The notes beneath the pieces were generated by a model. It ran no database searches. It saw nothing but the letters and a program-made list of their open reading frames with translations, and had not been told where the DNA came from. A stretch of 64,000 nt of DNA from the NCBI RefSeq assembly GCF_943734655.1, contig NC_071355.1, positions 55,142,949 to 55,206,948 on the forward strand, given 5' to 3'. Shown piece after piece: positions 1 to 12,339 of the stretch. Both the position numbers and the translations under genes were made by a program. Source of the DNA: Sabethes cyaneus (lineage: Eukaryota; Arthropoda; Insecta; Diptera; Culicidae). Positions within the stretch are counted from its first letter, which is position 1. The number at the start of each line of letters is the position of its first letter.

Positions 1-40
1 TTTTTCGGAATAATCGGAAAGTGTTTTTTGCGTTGCAACA

Positions 41-3000
41 ATGTCGTTGGACGATCAATATAATGACTTCCTGGAGGAGCTAGAGCAGAAACCGGATATA
101 AGCAAAATCCGTTTTGATGAAGATGACCCGATGAGCGACGTGAATGCGATAGTGGAAGCCGAAAATCGCAAACGAAAGCTGAGCAAAAACCCGCTAGCTT
201 TGGTAGACCAGGGACACCTTCGTCGGGAGCAATTGGATGACCGGATGGATCAAGAAGATGACCATGATCCAATGTCCGAGTTGAATCCGAATGATATGAA
301 CCAGAAAGTGTTGGTAATGACGAGCGGTGAGATGGATATTGTACTGGAACCGGAGAAAGCATTGGTTTATACTTGTTTTAACACCACGTATGACCGAGCT
401 TCGCTGAATCGGCCTGACGTGTGGCACCAAATTATGGTACACCATGAGGGAAAGTATTCGAAGCAGGAAATTTTGGATGCCTTCTTTACTATTATCACCA
501 CAGACGATTTCTACCCGGTGGCCTATCGGCGGCACATCAATATTGATTATTTCTTGGTGCGTTTGTGCAGTAAAGCACTGGTTAAACTGTTTGATAAAAG
601 CCTAAAGTTGCCCATGCCGGGTGCATCGGATCCGTTGAAGCTAACGGTTAAGTTGAACGTTGCCAAGTTTGTGCAGGGACAAATACACCCGAATGGGAAG
701 ATTTTCGCAGCGGTTTCGGAACGTTGCGACAATGCGGTGGTCTATGGTTCCTCGAATCTGTTGAATTTGGACAATTTTCGAGATCATGGCGATTTTGAAG
801 AGCTTTGTGTTTTTCTGGGCAACCGAGCTCACTTGGAGCTGGTGTGCAGTTCCATTAACCGTCTAGAGGACATTCGCGTAAAGGTGAACGCAATTAAACT
901 GACCAACAACTGCATTATACACATTTCGCCTCTGGTTGCCCTCAAAGATTTGCCGATTCAAACGTTGGATTTGCGTTATAACCGAATTAAACATCCGGCA
1001 TCGCTGCGGCCAATGCAAGGGTGTGGAATTAATGAGCTGTACATCGAAGGTAACGGAATTGTTGATGTTCCGGGATATATGGACGTCTTGAAGCAGTATT
1101 TCCCGAGTATAATTAAAATTGTAAGAGGAATTCTCTTTTGGGTAAGGTTTGAAAGTCTAGTAATGTGATTGGTATCTTACAGGATAACAGTTTTTTCGGA
1201 GCGACTAGAAAACAGGCGGCGACTCCGGCTTCTCGGGCTGTTGGTGGAGACGATGAGGTGGAGCTCACTTCCCCCGGCGAAATATACCAGTGTGTTAATG
1301 GGGTAGTAGAGGACGCTAAGAGTTTCAAAAAATATAAATTCAATACCAAATGGCATCAGGTCGTGATAGTTCATGAAGGACGTTATGAAAAGACAGAAAT
1401 TTTGGATGCCCTTTTCACACTGCTTGATAGCTACGACTTGTACCCTTGCTATTACAAAACTTATTCGAAGCAAGACGAGTTTCTGGTTATTAATTGCTTT
1501 GAAGCGTTGGCTTTCCTAGTACAGAGCAAATTAGTTCTTCGAATGAAAAACTCTAATGAGTTGGTTTCCATCGTGCTCAAGATGAACGTTGCTGACTTTA
1601 AGCAGGGCCAAGTGGTGGTCGAAGAAAAGATCAACTACCTTTTGCTAGACCGTTTCAATGATCGCTGTTTGGACCTTTGTTCACTGCAGCAGCATCTGAA
1701 CAAGATCAAATTTGCCGAAGTTTGTGCCAAAAGTACTAGAACTCTATCGAAAATTTTATCTGCAGCGGGTAAGAAGTTTGGCAACGTTTGTTTGGTCATT
1801 CGGTTGAGAAGCAATGGAATCAAACACTTGGGAGCACTGGCATCGCTCATCTCGTACCCAAAGCTGGTATCTTTGGATTTGAGGTACAACGAGGTAAGTA
1901 TTTTATTGTACGTTGTATGATAAAATGTTAGAAATCGCTGTTTTCTTCGGTATATTCGGTGGTGCTGGTGCACTCTTTGGCTAGGTAACAATCAAAAAAT
2001 AACTGACCCCGGCTGCAGCGGCAGCGGTTACAGCCAAGCTGTATGCTATCCTCAGCTGCGCACATTTTCGTTCCCGGCATGTGAGGATTTCCGCTGGAAG
2101 GACTGCACGTGTAAATGCAGTGTTGATAATTTCCGAGTACGTTACATTTGCAGAAATAACATGGCTAAAAATTCAATGTTGCAATGCACGGTTACATCAA
2201 CTATTTAAAGTAAATGATAACTCACGTGATTTAGCACAGCTCTCGGAGTACACGGGAGTTGTACTTCGTCGAATAGTTTTTGTATTCCACTTGGAATCTC
2301 CGTTATCGTTTCAATTGCTTTGAAAACAGGAAAAGAACAATGTACTGTATCATAAAATTGCTTATGCTAGTTTAATACCTCTAGAATAATCGATTATGAC
2401 CAATAATGTGGTAACGAAATTAAGTAAGAAGACGTTGCGATTCATTGCTTCGCTTGGTGTGTCGCTGAAAACTGTTTCACAGTTTGTTAGTCAGACTTCG
2501 TAAGCATTTTGTGCGCTTGTTTAAACAGGTGGCATGGTAGTTATCGTTATTTCGACATTTATTTTTTATGTTTATGTACATCCCGCTTGCGTTGTTTGCA
2601 CACAATGACGGTTTTTGTTGGATCTCCCGTAATTTGAAAGACAGAGGGATTTACCGTTATGAGGTAAAGCGTAGAACGTGAGGAACAGTGACATGAATTG
2701 CCATTGTTGTGACAATTTTCAGTACACTTGTCTGCATTTGACAATTTTTAATGTTACCAAACATAAATTATTAAAAAACTTATAGGAGTGATCAAACTTT
2801 CACCCACCGCATGAAGACCCAGAGAAATGGTCGTACTACTCGCCTTTATGAACCTTAAAATAATAATAATTTTTTCGCATCCCCACAGATCGGCAACTTC
2901 GAAGACCTGCAAGGGGTGATGAAAAACCGCATCAAGGAGGTGTTCCTGGATCACAACCCCATCTGCAACACGGTGACATCTAGCATCGAGTACATTCGCC

Positions 3001-3933
3001 ATGTGCGGGTCGTTTTTCCGGCGATCGAAAAGCTTGACGGGATGCCACTGCTGGAGAATGGCAATCTAAACTTTTCGCAGAATTTTATCTGCATGCCGGA
3101 GGCATACAAGTTTACCGAATCGTTCGTGAAACACTACTTCACCATCTACGATTCGTTTCAACGGTCCAGTTTGAAGGAGCTGTACCACCCGAAGGCACAG
3201 TTTTCGATGACGAGCAGTTTTGTTCAGTCGAAAACGTTGGACTCGCATCAGGTGCGATTGAATGCTTACCAGGGAAAGAGCCGCAATTTGCTTCGGCTGG
3301 CCAACATTGACCGTGCCATCAGCAGTCTTGTGGTGGGCAACGAAAGGATTGCGAATGTGCTCGTCTCGTTTCCAAAAACCGAACATGATTTCTTTTCATT
3401 CCGCGTTGATACGCCCATCTTTCGGCCGGAATGTGTGGTAATTACTGTGCATGGAGCGTTTAAAGAAATGGCCAATTCGCTGTTGAGTGACGATTTTGTG
3501 CTCGGTTTCACTCGTACCTTTTACATTCAACCCTGTGCAAAGGGATTGGGAATCTTCGAAAAAGCGATTGAGTTCAAAATTTTTAACGATCTGTTTCACA
3601 TGTACAATTTGACTGCTTACGGACGGGAAAACGTTTTCAAGCATCATGAAGAACCTGAATCGACGGTAAGCAGAAGCATTAAAAAAATGATGCTAAATAC
3701 TGACGACTTTTGTTTTCTATCAACAGGACCCTGTCGTACCGCACAGTGAAGAGCGCGAAAACACGATAATAGTTTTCCAGGAGTTAACGCGACTTAATCG
3801 GAAGTGGTGTCTGCGTTGCCTGGAGGAATCATCCTGGAATCTGAAGGTGGCATTGAACATTTTTCTTAAACTGTATGAGGAGGACCGTATTCCCGACAAC
3901 GGCTTCGACGCAACGCTCGTTTCCAAGCGATAA
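41..3933 (+). CDS. nxf2: NXF-family protein, Nxf2-like (4 exons)
   Basis: Exons 41-1120, 1183-1893, 2889-3665 and 3727-3933 join in phase 0 at GT-AG introns of 62, 995 and 61 bp and give 924 residues. The start ATG follows AACA, a good insect context. Residues ~125-215 and ~412-505 are two RRM-like domains sharing a WHQ..V.HEG.Y..EILDA.FT pattern. Each is followed by a leucine-rich segment (~286-360 and ~560-650) with LDLRYN and a closing FP.I.K(I/L)D, as in NXF1. Residues ~668-835 resemble the NTF2-like domain that binds Nxt1/p15. Exon 4 gives a UBA/TAP-C-like tail (~860-924). A duplicated RRM-LRR unit is the hallmark of Drosophila Nxf2, the partner of Panoramix and Nxt1 in nuclear piRNA-guided silencing. 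Orthology and the role here are inferred; another NXF paralogue is possible. No AATAAA is seen just after the stop; AATATA/AATAAT variants lie near 4040-4070. Confidence 0.88.
1894..2888 (+). other. Intron 2 of the nxf2-like gene (995 bp)
   Basis: The donor is GAG|GTAAGTA at 1894 and the acceptor follows a T-rich tract ending in CCCCACAG at 2888. Joining restores LDLRYNE-IGNFEDLQ across the second LRR. I see no conserved ORF, RNA gene or recognisable transposon inside. The other two introns are only 61-62 bp, so this one has either expanded or kept regulatory content. Confidence 0.8.
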
Positions 3934-4209
3934 GTGATTCTCATGAAACTTTTTTTTAAATGTATAACATGCAGTAAATTTCCTATTGGCTAGATGTACT
4001 ATATTAGTTCTTACTGTATTGTATCACGTTCTATAAGAAAATAATATATCTTATCTTAATATAACTGCCATAGTGGCGAAACAAATTTCCGCGAGTAAGA
4101 ATATTTACCAAGCAATTTTACTAAATTATATGATAACGTATTTCTTTTAGCATATTGCTATTGTTACTCGGCTCTATTCTAAAATGCTTGTTTTTGTTTT
4201 TACCAACCA

Positions 4210-4533
4210 AGAGCCGTCGTGACTCTTGCGTAACAAGTATTCCTCTCCATTATAGTCGGTGCTGGGTTACTCGGCTTAGTCGGCTTCAACCTGGTCGAGC
4301 CATCTAGCACGTTGGGCCCTTCTATTCCTGGTGCCGGTAATTTTCTTGAAGAGATAGGATTTCGCTGTACAGTCGTCCGGCATGCTTGCGATGTGGCCGG
4401 CCAACCATAGTCTCCCAGTTTTCGCCAGGTGTAGGATATAAATCTCTCCAAGTAGTGCCTTCAATTTGTGGTTCTTACGTCTACGCCACTCTCCGCTATC
4501 CGTTTGTACTCCACTAAAAATAGTCCGCAACAC
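4210..4533 (-). mobile_element. Non-LTR retrotransposon, 3' (C-terminal) relic
   Basis: The minus strand reads LRTIFSGVQ, then WRRR.NH, then GRLWLAGHIASMPDD and RARWLDQVEAD. This is the conserved C-terminal tail that follows the reverse transcriptase in the family seen at 5319-7310 (typically LRTIFGGV...WAGHVARMP). Only the tail remains and it lies opposite to the larger relic next to it. It shares its right boundary with a second tail fragment, so two insertions are stacked. It cannot be functional. Confidence 0.75.
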
Positions 4534-4559
4534 TTATTTACTTACTTAGTAAGACCTAC

Positions 4560-5040
4560 GTATTATGACAAGGCCTGTGCAGCATAATTCCTCCATCTAA
4601 TTCGGACTATGGCAGCTGATTTTCAGTTCCGCAGGCACCCAGTGCTCGCCAGATCTCGCTCCATCTGGTCGTGTCACTTTGCTCGCTGTGCCCCTCTTCA
4701 CCTTGTTCCTACCGGATTCGATGCGAAAACCATTTTTGCAGGATAGTTGCCCGGTATTCTAGCAACATGTCCTGCCCAATGTATCCGTTTGGTTTTAACC
4801 ACTTTCTGAATACTGTGTTAGCTGCAGAGACGTGCGAGCTCGTGCCCCCCAAAATTGGTTCTTAGCACCCGTCGTTCGAAAACTCCGAGTGTTCGTAGGT
4901 CATTTTCTAGCAGTGTCCACGTTTCGTGCCCGTGGAGGACAACCGGTCAAATTAGTGTTTTGTATATCTGCGCCTTGTACGGCGGCTCAGGTTGTTTTAC
5001 CGCAAGCGTTTTTCGGAGTTCTGGTGTGGAGTGGAGGCTG
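4560..5040 (-). mobile_element. Non-LTR retrotransposon, second C-terminal relic
   Basis: On the minus strand, 5010-4860 reads RKTLAVKQPEPPYKAQ, then IYKTLI, a stop, PVVLHGHETWTLLENDLRTL and GVFERRVLR. This is the connection/thumb region of the same family, with one in-frame stop. Frames below 4860 still give WAGHVARI-like and RMER-like pieces with frameshifts. It abuts the 5' leader of the plus-strand copy at ~5045, which makes a head-to-head arrangement. It is a dead fragment. Confidence 0.7.
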
Positions 5041-5044
5041 GTAA

Positions 5045-7310
5045 ACGGCTGGGTAATGCGTACCATCGGCGCCTTGCGCACTGGGCATAAAATAGACCCC
5101 ACAGTGGTCTACAGCCTCTTACCCAGCAACTCCTACCCCTACCTCTTCGTGGTAACAGCCGGGATACAAGCAACTTCGGTGGAGATCGGGTATAACCAAC
5201 ACCGCTGGAAGCCAAGCTGACAGGGGAGGAGGGCTCCTTCGAGTTACGTTGGCCCTCCGACGATACTGAGGGGTTGGTTGCTGGCTTTGCAAGCCTGAAC
5301 CACTAAAAAATCAAAGCAATGGACTCCGTAAGTAATAATAACTCTAATCGGAACGATTGGAAATTAGGAACATGGAACTGTAGGTTTCTAAATTTCCTCG
5401 GAAGTACCCACGTGCTTTTCAAAGAAGTGAAGAGCCGCAAGTTCAACATCGTAGCGCTGCAGGAGGTATGCTGGAAAGGAACGATGGTACGTACGTATAG
5501 AGATGGTCATACCATCTACCAGAGGTGCGGCAACAGACACGAGCTGGGCACAGCTTTTATAGTGATGGGCGAGATGCAGAAGCGGGTGATCGGGTGGTGG
5601 CCGATCAGCCCCCGAATGTGCAGATTAAGAATCAAGGGTCGATTCTTTAATATTAGCATAATTAACGTGCACAGCTCTCACCTCGGAAGTACCGAAGATG
5701 ACAAAGACGAATTTCACGCGCAGCTGGAGCGTGAATACGACCGCTGACCAAGACATGATGTCAAAATTGCCATCGGGGACTGTAATGCTCAGGTTGGTCA
5801 GGAGGGGGAATTCAAACCGGTGATTGGACGGTTCAGCGCACACCCGCAAACGAACGAAAACGGCCTAAGACTTGTCGACTTCGCCGCCTCCAAGAACATG
5901 GCCATACGTAGTACCTTCTTCCAGCATAACCTCTTCCATCATCACACCAGGAAATCACCCAACCAAACAGAATCACAAATCGATCACGTTCTGATAGATG
6001 GTCGGATCTTTTCAGACATTATCATGTCAGAACCTATCCGGGCGCTAACATCGATTCGGATCACTCACATTAGTGATAGTAAGGATACGTCAAAAACCAT
6101 CTGTTGTGAACAATTTACGATACCGGCGCCCACCACGGTATAATCTAGCGCGACTGGAGCAACCGGAGGGTGAGCTGGATGAAGGTCCTCTTGAGGACTG
6201 TTGGAATGCCGTGAAAACAGCCATTAACAGCGTAGCGGAGAACGTCCTAGGCCGTGTGGCACCGAATCGACGTAACGAATGGTTTGACGAGGAATGCCAG
6301 CAGATATTGGCTGAGTAGAACGCAGCGCGGGTACAAATACTGCGTAGAGCCACCCGTCAGAATGTGGAGCGATACAAATAGAAGCGGAGACAGCAAACCC
6401 GACTCTTCAAGGAGAAGCAGTGCCACCAAGAGGAGAAGGAATGCGAAGAACTCGAACAGCTGTACCGCTTTCACGACACACGGAAGTTTTATCACAGACT
6501 CAACGAATTTCGCAAAGGCTTTGTGCCGCGGGCCGAAATGTGCAGAGATAAAGATGGAGGTATCTTGACTGACGACCGTGCGGTGATCGAAAGGTGGAAG
6601 CTGCCTACGAGGAACACCTGAATGGCGTGCAGGCGGAGGACCGTGATAGCGGAGGAAGTGACCAGATTGGTGTAGCAAGCAACGCAGATGTGCCACCCAC
6701 ATCGATAAGGGAAGTTAAAGAGGCTATCCAGCGGCTGAAGAACAACAAAGCAGCGGGAAAGGATGGCATTGAAGCGGAACTTATTAAAATAGGCCGGCTG
6801 TTTGCATCAACTGATTGTCACGATTTGGGAAACGAAATGACTACCGGTGAAGTGGAAAGACGGGGTTATCTGTCCTATCTACAAGAAAGGCGATAAGCTG
6901 GATTGTGAGAACTACGGAGCGATCACTATTCTGAATGCCGCCTACAAAGTGCTGTCCCAAGTCATCTTCCATCGACTATCGCCAATAGTCAATCGATTTG
7001 TGGAAAGTTACCAGCCCGGCTTCATGGAGGGTCGGTCTACAACGGGCCAAATCTTCACCCTGCGGTAGATCCTCCAGAAGTGCCGCGAATTCCGAGTCCC
7101 CATCATCTGTTCATCGATTTCAAAGCCGTATATGATAGCGTAAACCGACAAGAGCTATGGAAAATTTTAGACGAAAACGGCTTTTCGGGTAAGCTTACTA
7201 GACTTATCATGGATGGATGGGATCCAGTGCTGTGTGAGAATCTCGATTTCTGTCTCGAACAGCAAGTAAGACCGTATAGCAAAGGTTCCTTTCACCACTG
7301 GGTGGATTAA
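5045..7310 (+). mobile_element. APE-type non-LTR retrotransposon (RTE-like, tentative), broken
   Basis: A GC-richer leader (5045-5318) precedes an endonuclease-exonuclease domain starting at 5319, with GTWNCR and VALQEVCWKG motifs. The frame runs to a TGA at 5745-5747 and then resumes unchanged: GDCNAQVGQ, NENGLRLVDFA and QIDHVLIDGR are readable. The rest is broken by several frameshifts and stops but still shows NNKAAGKDGI, VICPIYKKGD, ITILNAAYKVLSQ and HHLFIDFKAVYDSVN of the reverse transcriptase. The YxDD segment and the C-terminus are missing, so the copy is 3'-truncated near 7310. The clade is not certain: the motif style recalls RTE/BovB elements. The same family recurs at 15.1-17.1 and 40.9-44.0 kb. 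Confidence 0.85.
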
Positions 7311-9811
7311 ATCAGGTTTTTTCTTATTTGCGTACTGTTCATTTTTTAAATATTACGGTACTATCGTGGTGGGCTTCTTTGAATACGTAGCCCTACTTTG
7401 GAGAAAATTGGCTTACATTTTTATTACAAAAGCGTTACTCTGCAATGCAGCTATAAACAATTAGGAATTTTTGAAATAAGTCGTGTCCGAGAATATCGGA
7501 TCCCCAAACATTCACTAACTAATGAACGCAAGTTTGATTGTTGATTTTTCGAATATAATTGAATCATACTAAAAAAAACCCTTAACATTCAACGATCCAA
7601 CAGAGTTACGTGATATTTGACGACAATCAACCTGGATTGTCAATTTTACTGATCTGGCAATACTTGAAGTAAAACACTTGCGCAAAAAAGTAACAACAAA
7701 GAAATTTCAAACAGTGACTACGTTCGCCGGTGCCGTTACGAACAATGGTAACCGAACCAGACCATGCTGATAGGGGCAGGAAGAGTACAGCGGAATAAGA
7801 AGTGTAACAAGGCATTAACCCATCTGTTAAAAGAAAAAAACTTTGACAAATCTTATGCATCAAATATTCCCTTACAACAAAGAAACCTGTTTAAATAATT
7901 GATAACCCGTGAAGATCATTTTACGCTTTCCCCCCTCCTGTTGTATCCTTGTGTCGAAGAAGAAACTTTTAAACTTTTTTACTGCGATCCTACCGGTGGA
8001 ACGTATTTTTTGCGGGCTTCTCCGTTACGGTCTATTTGTATGCTTCAGTGAACTTCTCTAATTTCAAAATAGATGCTGGCACAGATTGCACTTTTCAGCA
8101 TGATTCAATTTGCTCAATTTGGTCAAAATGCGTTCAACGAGCGTCTCGAGATGCTTTCAGTTTTGGAGACATGAAAATAAAAAATATAACCGAGTAAATT
8201 TACAGTACTAGTAACAAGCTGCGATACATTCTTTTCCTTTTTGTCTTAATATCTCAAAAAATATTCACTTCCTATCGAATGCAATATTTTAGCTTTGTTA
8301 ACTAGAAACATGTGCCATTGTGATTTATACATTCGCCTTCCAATTCTAAACTCTTCGTCATGCTATCTTCCTCATTTACAAGGGTTCTCCTTCTCGATGA
8401 ACCAGTCAATTTTTGCATGCAACTTGTAACGAGATTTCGTAGTGCAGCACCAGCATCTCAACTCCGTTTTCGCTTCAGCATTTGCATTACACTCTAACTA
8501 CACCTGCGCTGCCTGCCTACCTTCCCAGCAAGATCCGGTGCAAAAACGGTCCTTGCACAAGCAAGACTTTCCGCAAATCCCAAATTACGAATTTCCGGAT
8601 TGCAGCTGCAGTGGCACACTGCGTGCCTCCTAATTACGTACGGATCGGCTCATTTGGCAGCCTTTCTCCTGATTTTTTACAATCCTGCAGCACCGTCCAT
8701 GTTTTCCGCAGGACGCAGAGCGAGCGGTTGGAAAAAGTAACAGAAAGCCTTGTTTTGCGGTTACCCAAGGAAAACTTTCCGTTGCGCCAAGTCCTTTTTG
8801 CTTGAGTCGCTGCGCTGCTGCTGCTGGAGGAAAAAGCTATCCGGGCACTGATTTGGAAGTTTCTGTCGATAGAGTGTGGTTTTTCCTTCTTCCGGCCGGT
8901 GGTGGCGAGAGGGCGATGGCAAAAGTGTAATTGAGAAAGTTTCTTTCGGCTCGAGCCGTGAACTGATTAAGAAGATGCACTGAAATTCAATCGAGCTTTC
9001 GGAAAGCGGATGAACAAGACAGTATAAGGTTCGTAGCAATACTCTTGGAAATCTGCTTCACAAATTTCTTACAAGCTTACCGCGGCTTTGTGCGTGCTCA
9101 ATTCTGACTGTTTGGTTTGATGGAGCGAAAATACAGCTCCGGTTATCTGGAAAGATAATTGAACGTTAATTTTTTTTTGATACCGCGTAACAAAAACTGC
9201 GAAACAATCTATCTGAATAAATCCAGAGGCAAACTGGAGCCTGTATAATACAGCACATCTAATATAAAAATGTAGAAAAATATAAATTTTATTTCAGTTG
9301 CTTCGACTCTTTCCAATTTTATTGAAATTGGTAAATAAAAGTATTAAGTCAGCACTGGGAATATCAATGCAAAAATATTTAGCTTTGTGAATTTATGCTA
9401 CTGCGCTGCGAAACAATTTGGTATAGAAATCATTAGAAATGATAATTTTCTTAAATATAATAATTTCTTTAAATACTTCAAGCAATGTGTTAGCACTTAC
9501 TCAAGGATTTGTTATGTTATTTAAAATATACTAAGCTGAGCAGAATGTTTTCGTTATAAATGGAATAGAGCAAGAATTGTCGCGAAATTGTACAATTGTT
9601 ATAACTGCTGATTCTAAGTCAACCTCGCATCGCGGCAGCACGACGTCGAATGCAGAGTATAATTTTTGTAACTTCTTATTTAGTTCCTTAATTTCTTCTG
9701 AAAGGGGTATTTTTTACTTTATGCGATAGCCCGTCGTTTTCTTAATGAAGCAAGATGCTTTAAGTAACAAAGAAAATAAATGACAACCAATTTGTACACA
9801 CTTATATGTAA
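7311..9811. other. AT-rich spacer, nothing recognised
   Basis: Short ORFs such as 8442-8633 and 8482-8805 overlap in different frames and resemble no family known to me. No transposon ends, RNA genes or long repeats were seen. Confidence 0.5.
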
Positions 9812-9929
9812 AGGGCCAAACAGAATGCTGCGTCAACGCATCCGTCAGCGTCAATTTGACAGTAAACCCATGGGAAAACTGTCAGAATAACGCTGACGGA
9901 CGCGTTGACGCAGCATTCTGTTTGGCCCT
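9812..9929. mobile_element. 118-bp palindromic MITE, TAA target duplication
   Basis: The arms begin AGGGCCAAACAGAATGCTGC and are inverted at the right end over about 50 bp, with a short loop around 9865-9880. TAA flanks both sides (9809-9811 and 9930-9932), as expected for a PIF/Harbinger-type 3-bp duplication. It is non-coding and so was moved by another element's transposase (inference). The arms are almost unmutated, suggesting recent insertion. Confidence 0.8.
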
Positions 9930-9932
9930 TAA

Positions 9933-12126
9933 CTCTAGCTGCAGCCCGCGTACGTCGCCTCGCATCTAATTGAGAGCGAATCGGAGGTACCTACCCAGCT
10001 TAAGGGGGGACCCTACTCTGGAAGGTCGAAACTTAATGGACTTTCGTGAATTTTTTTCGCATGTTGGAATTATAGTTAAGTGTCGGGGTATTTTGGTTAT
10101 AGGTTGAGGTATATTCGTACATGTATTTTCTGTTTTTTGAATGCCAAAAAAGTGATTATCATGCTGGTGGCAGCCGGGCGCGTGGATGCTCTCTAGAAAA
10201 TAGTACCTTGCTAGCGGTACGTGCCGGGAACCATCGGAGTATCGGAAAACGGATTTCAAGGATGTTTTTGAAGCTTTAGTTCAATACATAAATTGTTACG
10301 TAGCAGTTTTTGAAAATTCGAAAAATTACCAAAATGGCGGCAATTTTTCCAAAAAAAAGTGTTTTTTCATCGAAAATCGCCAATTGCGAGCTCATAAAAA
10401 TTGAAAAATTGAGATATCAAAAAACGGCTACGTAACAATTTAGATAATTCATTTATACATGCTGAAAACAAATTTCAGCCAAAGCGGATCACTAGATTCT
10501 TAGATACACGTACCGCCAGTTGAAAAGCATGGTTTCGAGAAAAATGCGTTTAAAATTGCGTGCACCGATGGAATTCCCTTGAGGTGACCGCACAGTTTTT
10601 GCCGTAACTTTCCAACTAGATCATATATCAACAAAATCCTTTTGGCGTGACATTTCTGAAGGTATAAACCCCTCGAAAATGGTAGGGTACACCCTTAATT
10701 TTCGGTAATTTCGGCAACAAACACTTTTTTGGTGTGATAATCTAGATTCACTATAACGAACATATCCGGAATGTATGACCAAAACGCCTAAATGTATCTC
10801 TAACGCTATATGCATCACTCAATGAGATGCAACTACGTTACTGATGCTTGTCTTGACTGTAGTCTGGCATAATTGGTTTGAGTCTTTGTTTAATGCATTT
10901 CTTACCACAAAAATATGACCGATCAGGGATCTGGTTTTGTTTACAGACAAAATAAGACGCTTATAATATTAAATTAAATTGTGTGAAGGCATGAATTGAA
11001 TAGTTTGATGTGACTAATCCAGTGTAAATATAGCAAAGCAATATACTTCGAATAACATGAAAAATATCAGAAATTTTCTGATTCGAAAGTGTAACAATTG
11101 TCGCCAGTTTATAGAGCAAAAATATAAAAATAAAGTTTATTCCAGAGAATTGGTTTAGTGTGACTTGTTAAGCTACTAAGGAAGAACCTAATTTTTCTGC
11201 GAATTGCTGTGAGCGTTCCTGTGCAGGAGGCCATTGTGTGTTACCGTCACCTAAGCAGGATTAAATTGAATCAATATTTATACTATCCAATTGAATCGTT
11301 CGTCTGCTAAACTGATACAACATACTCACGGATATGACCCTCGGGGGGGCTTTGCTCAACGCGACTAGTCGCAGGTACTGCAAACGAAATATGAATGCAT
11401 TGGATGAAATTCGATTATGGAAACAAACCTCCCTCTCTTGGATTCGTTAGGAAATGAAGTGAAGCTTAAAATTTGCAACCTCAGGGTTCTATCTGCAACC
11501 GATCTTCGGGGCTGCATAAATCGAATACACTTTTTCCCTATGCCCTTTGACACCGAATGACTGTAGGTTTGAGTGAGCACATGTGTGTGTATCTCGAGAA
11601 ACGGAACATCCCAAGTATTTTTCGTGCACCGAGCAAAACGTGACCAACGTCTAGACGGAAATTATTTGCACTCGAACAATTTATCCTATAGCACAGATTC
11701 ACTTTCAAACCGATAACCTCCTGCCGGTTGCATTCTAGCATGTCTGTCGCATAACGGTGTAACTGAATGTTCCGATTTGCGGCGAAACGCTTCAATGATA
11801 CCAGCAGCAACAGCAGCAAAGGGCCGCACTTTCTTCAGAGGCGATACTCCCTCTCGAAGGATTATTCAATTTAATAGGATTGAATGCGATTTACGGCACC
11901 CAACATCGTTGCCGTGCCATGTCACGGAAAGGTACTTCCGTTTTCCCAGCTTGAAAACATCTTATTGTCAAAGGTGTGATGTGCCGGAATTATTTGGTTC
12001 GGTAGTTAAATCGCTATCGTGACTCGCAGCAGGAGGTTTCGGTTTTGCATTTTTTTTTTCGTATGGAAGAGGAAAAGCTATAACTTCGCATCAGAAATAA
12101 GTTTCGCAGAATACAGTTTACATTCA
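9933..12126. other. AT-rich spacer, nothing recognised
   Basis: Scattered short ORFs on both strands have no recognisable domains. No inverted repeats longer than about 20 bp caught my eye. The right boundary is the 5' end of a Helentron-like element. Confidence 0.45.
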
Positions 12127-12149
12127 TCTATACCTATAAAGAAGGATTT

Positions 12150-12163
12150 CTGTCTGTCTGTCC

Positions 12164-12210
<47 letters not shown>
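12150..12210 (+). repeat. (GTCT)n microsatellite inside Helentron copy A
   Basis: About 15 units of GTCT with one GTCC variant. The same position in copy B (58841-58862) has about five units, and the related relic at 48.5 kb has hundreds on the opposite strand. The tract therefore belongs to the element and varies in length between copies. Confidence 0.9.
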
Positions 12211-12339
12211 CTGTGTTCCTTATAGAATCAAAAACTACTGAACCAATCGGCGTGAAAATTTGCATGTAGAGGTTTTTGGGGCCAGGAAAGGTTTTAGTGA
12301 TGGCTAGAGACCCCTACCCCCACTAAGAGGGGGGGCTCC

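Noticed and set aside
41..1168. Two separate neighbouring NXF genes instead of one
   Set aside because: Phase-0 GT-AG joining at 1120/1183 continues the protein through the LRR end, and a tandem RRM-LRR unit is known from Nxf2.
1894..2888. Separate small gene within intron 2 (ORF 2081-2323)
   Set aside because: No domain, and the exon join across the intron precisely restores the second LRR.
5319..7310. Host endonuclease or craniofacial-development-type gene
   Set aside because: The endonuclease is followed by reverse-transcriptase motifs, is frameshifted, and recurs as relics elsewhere in the window.
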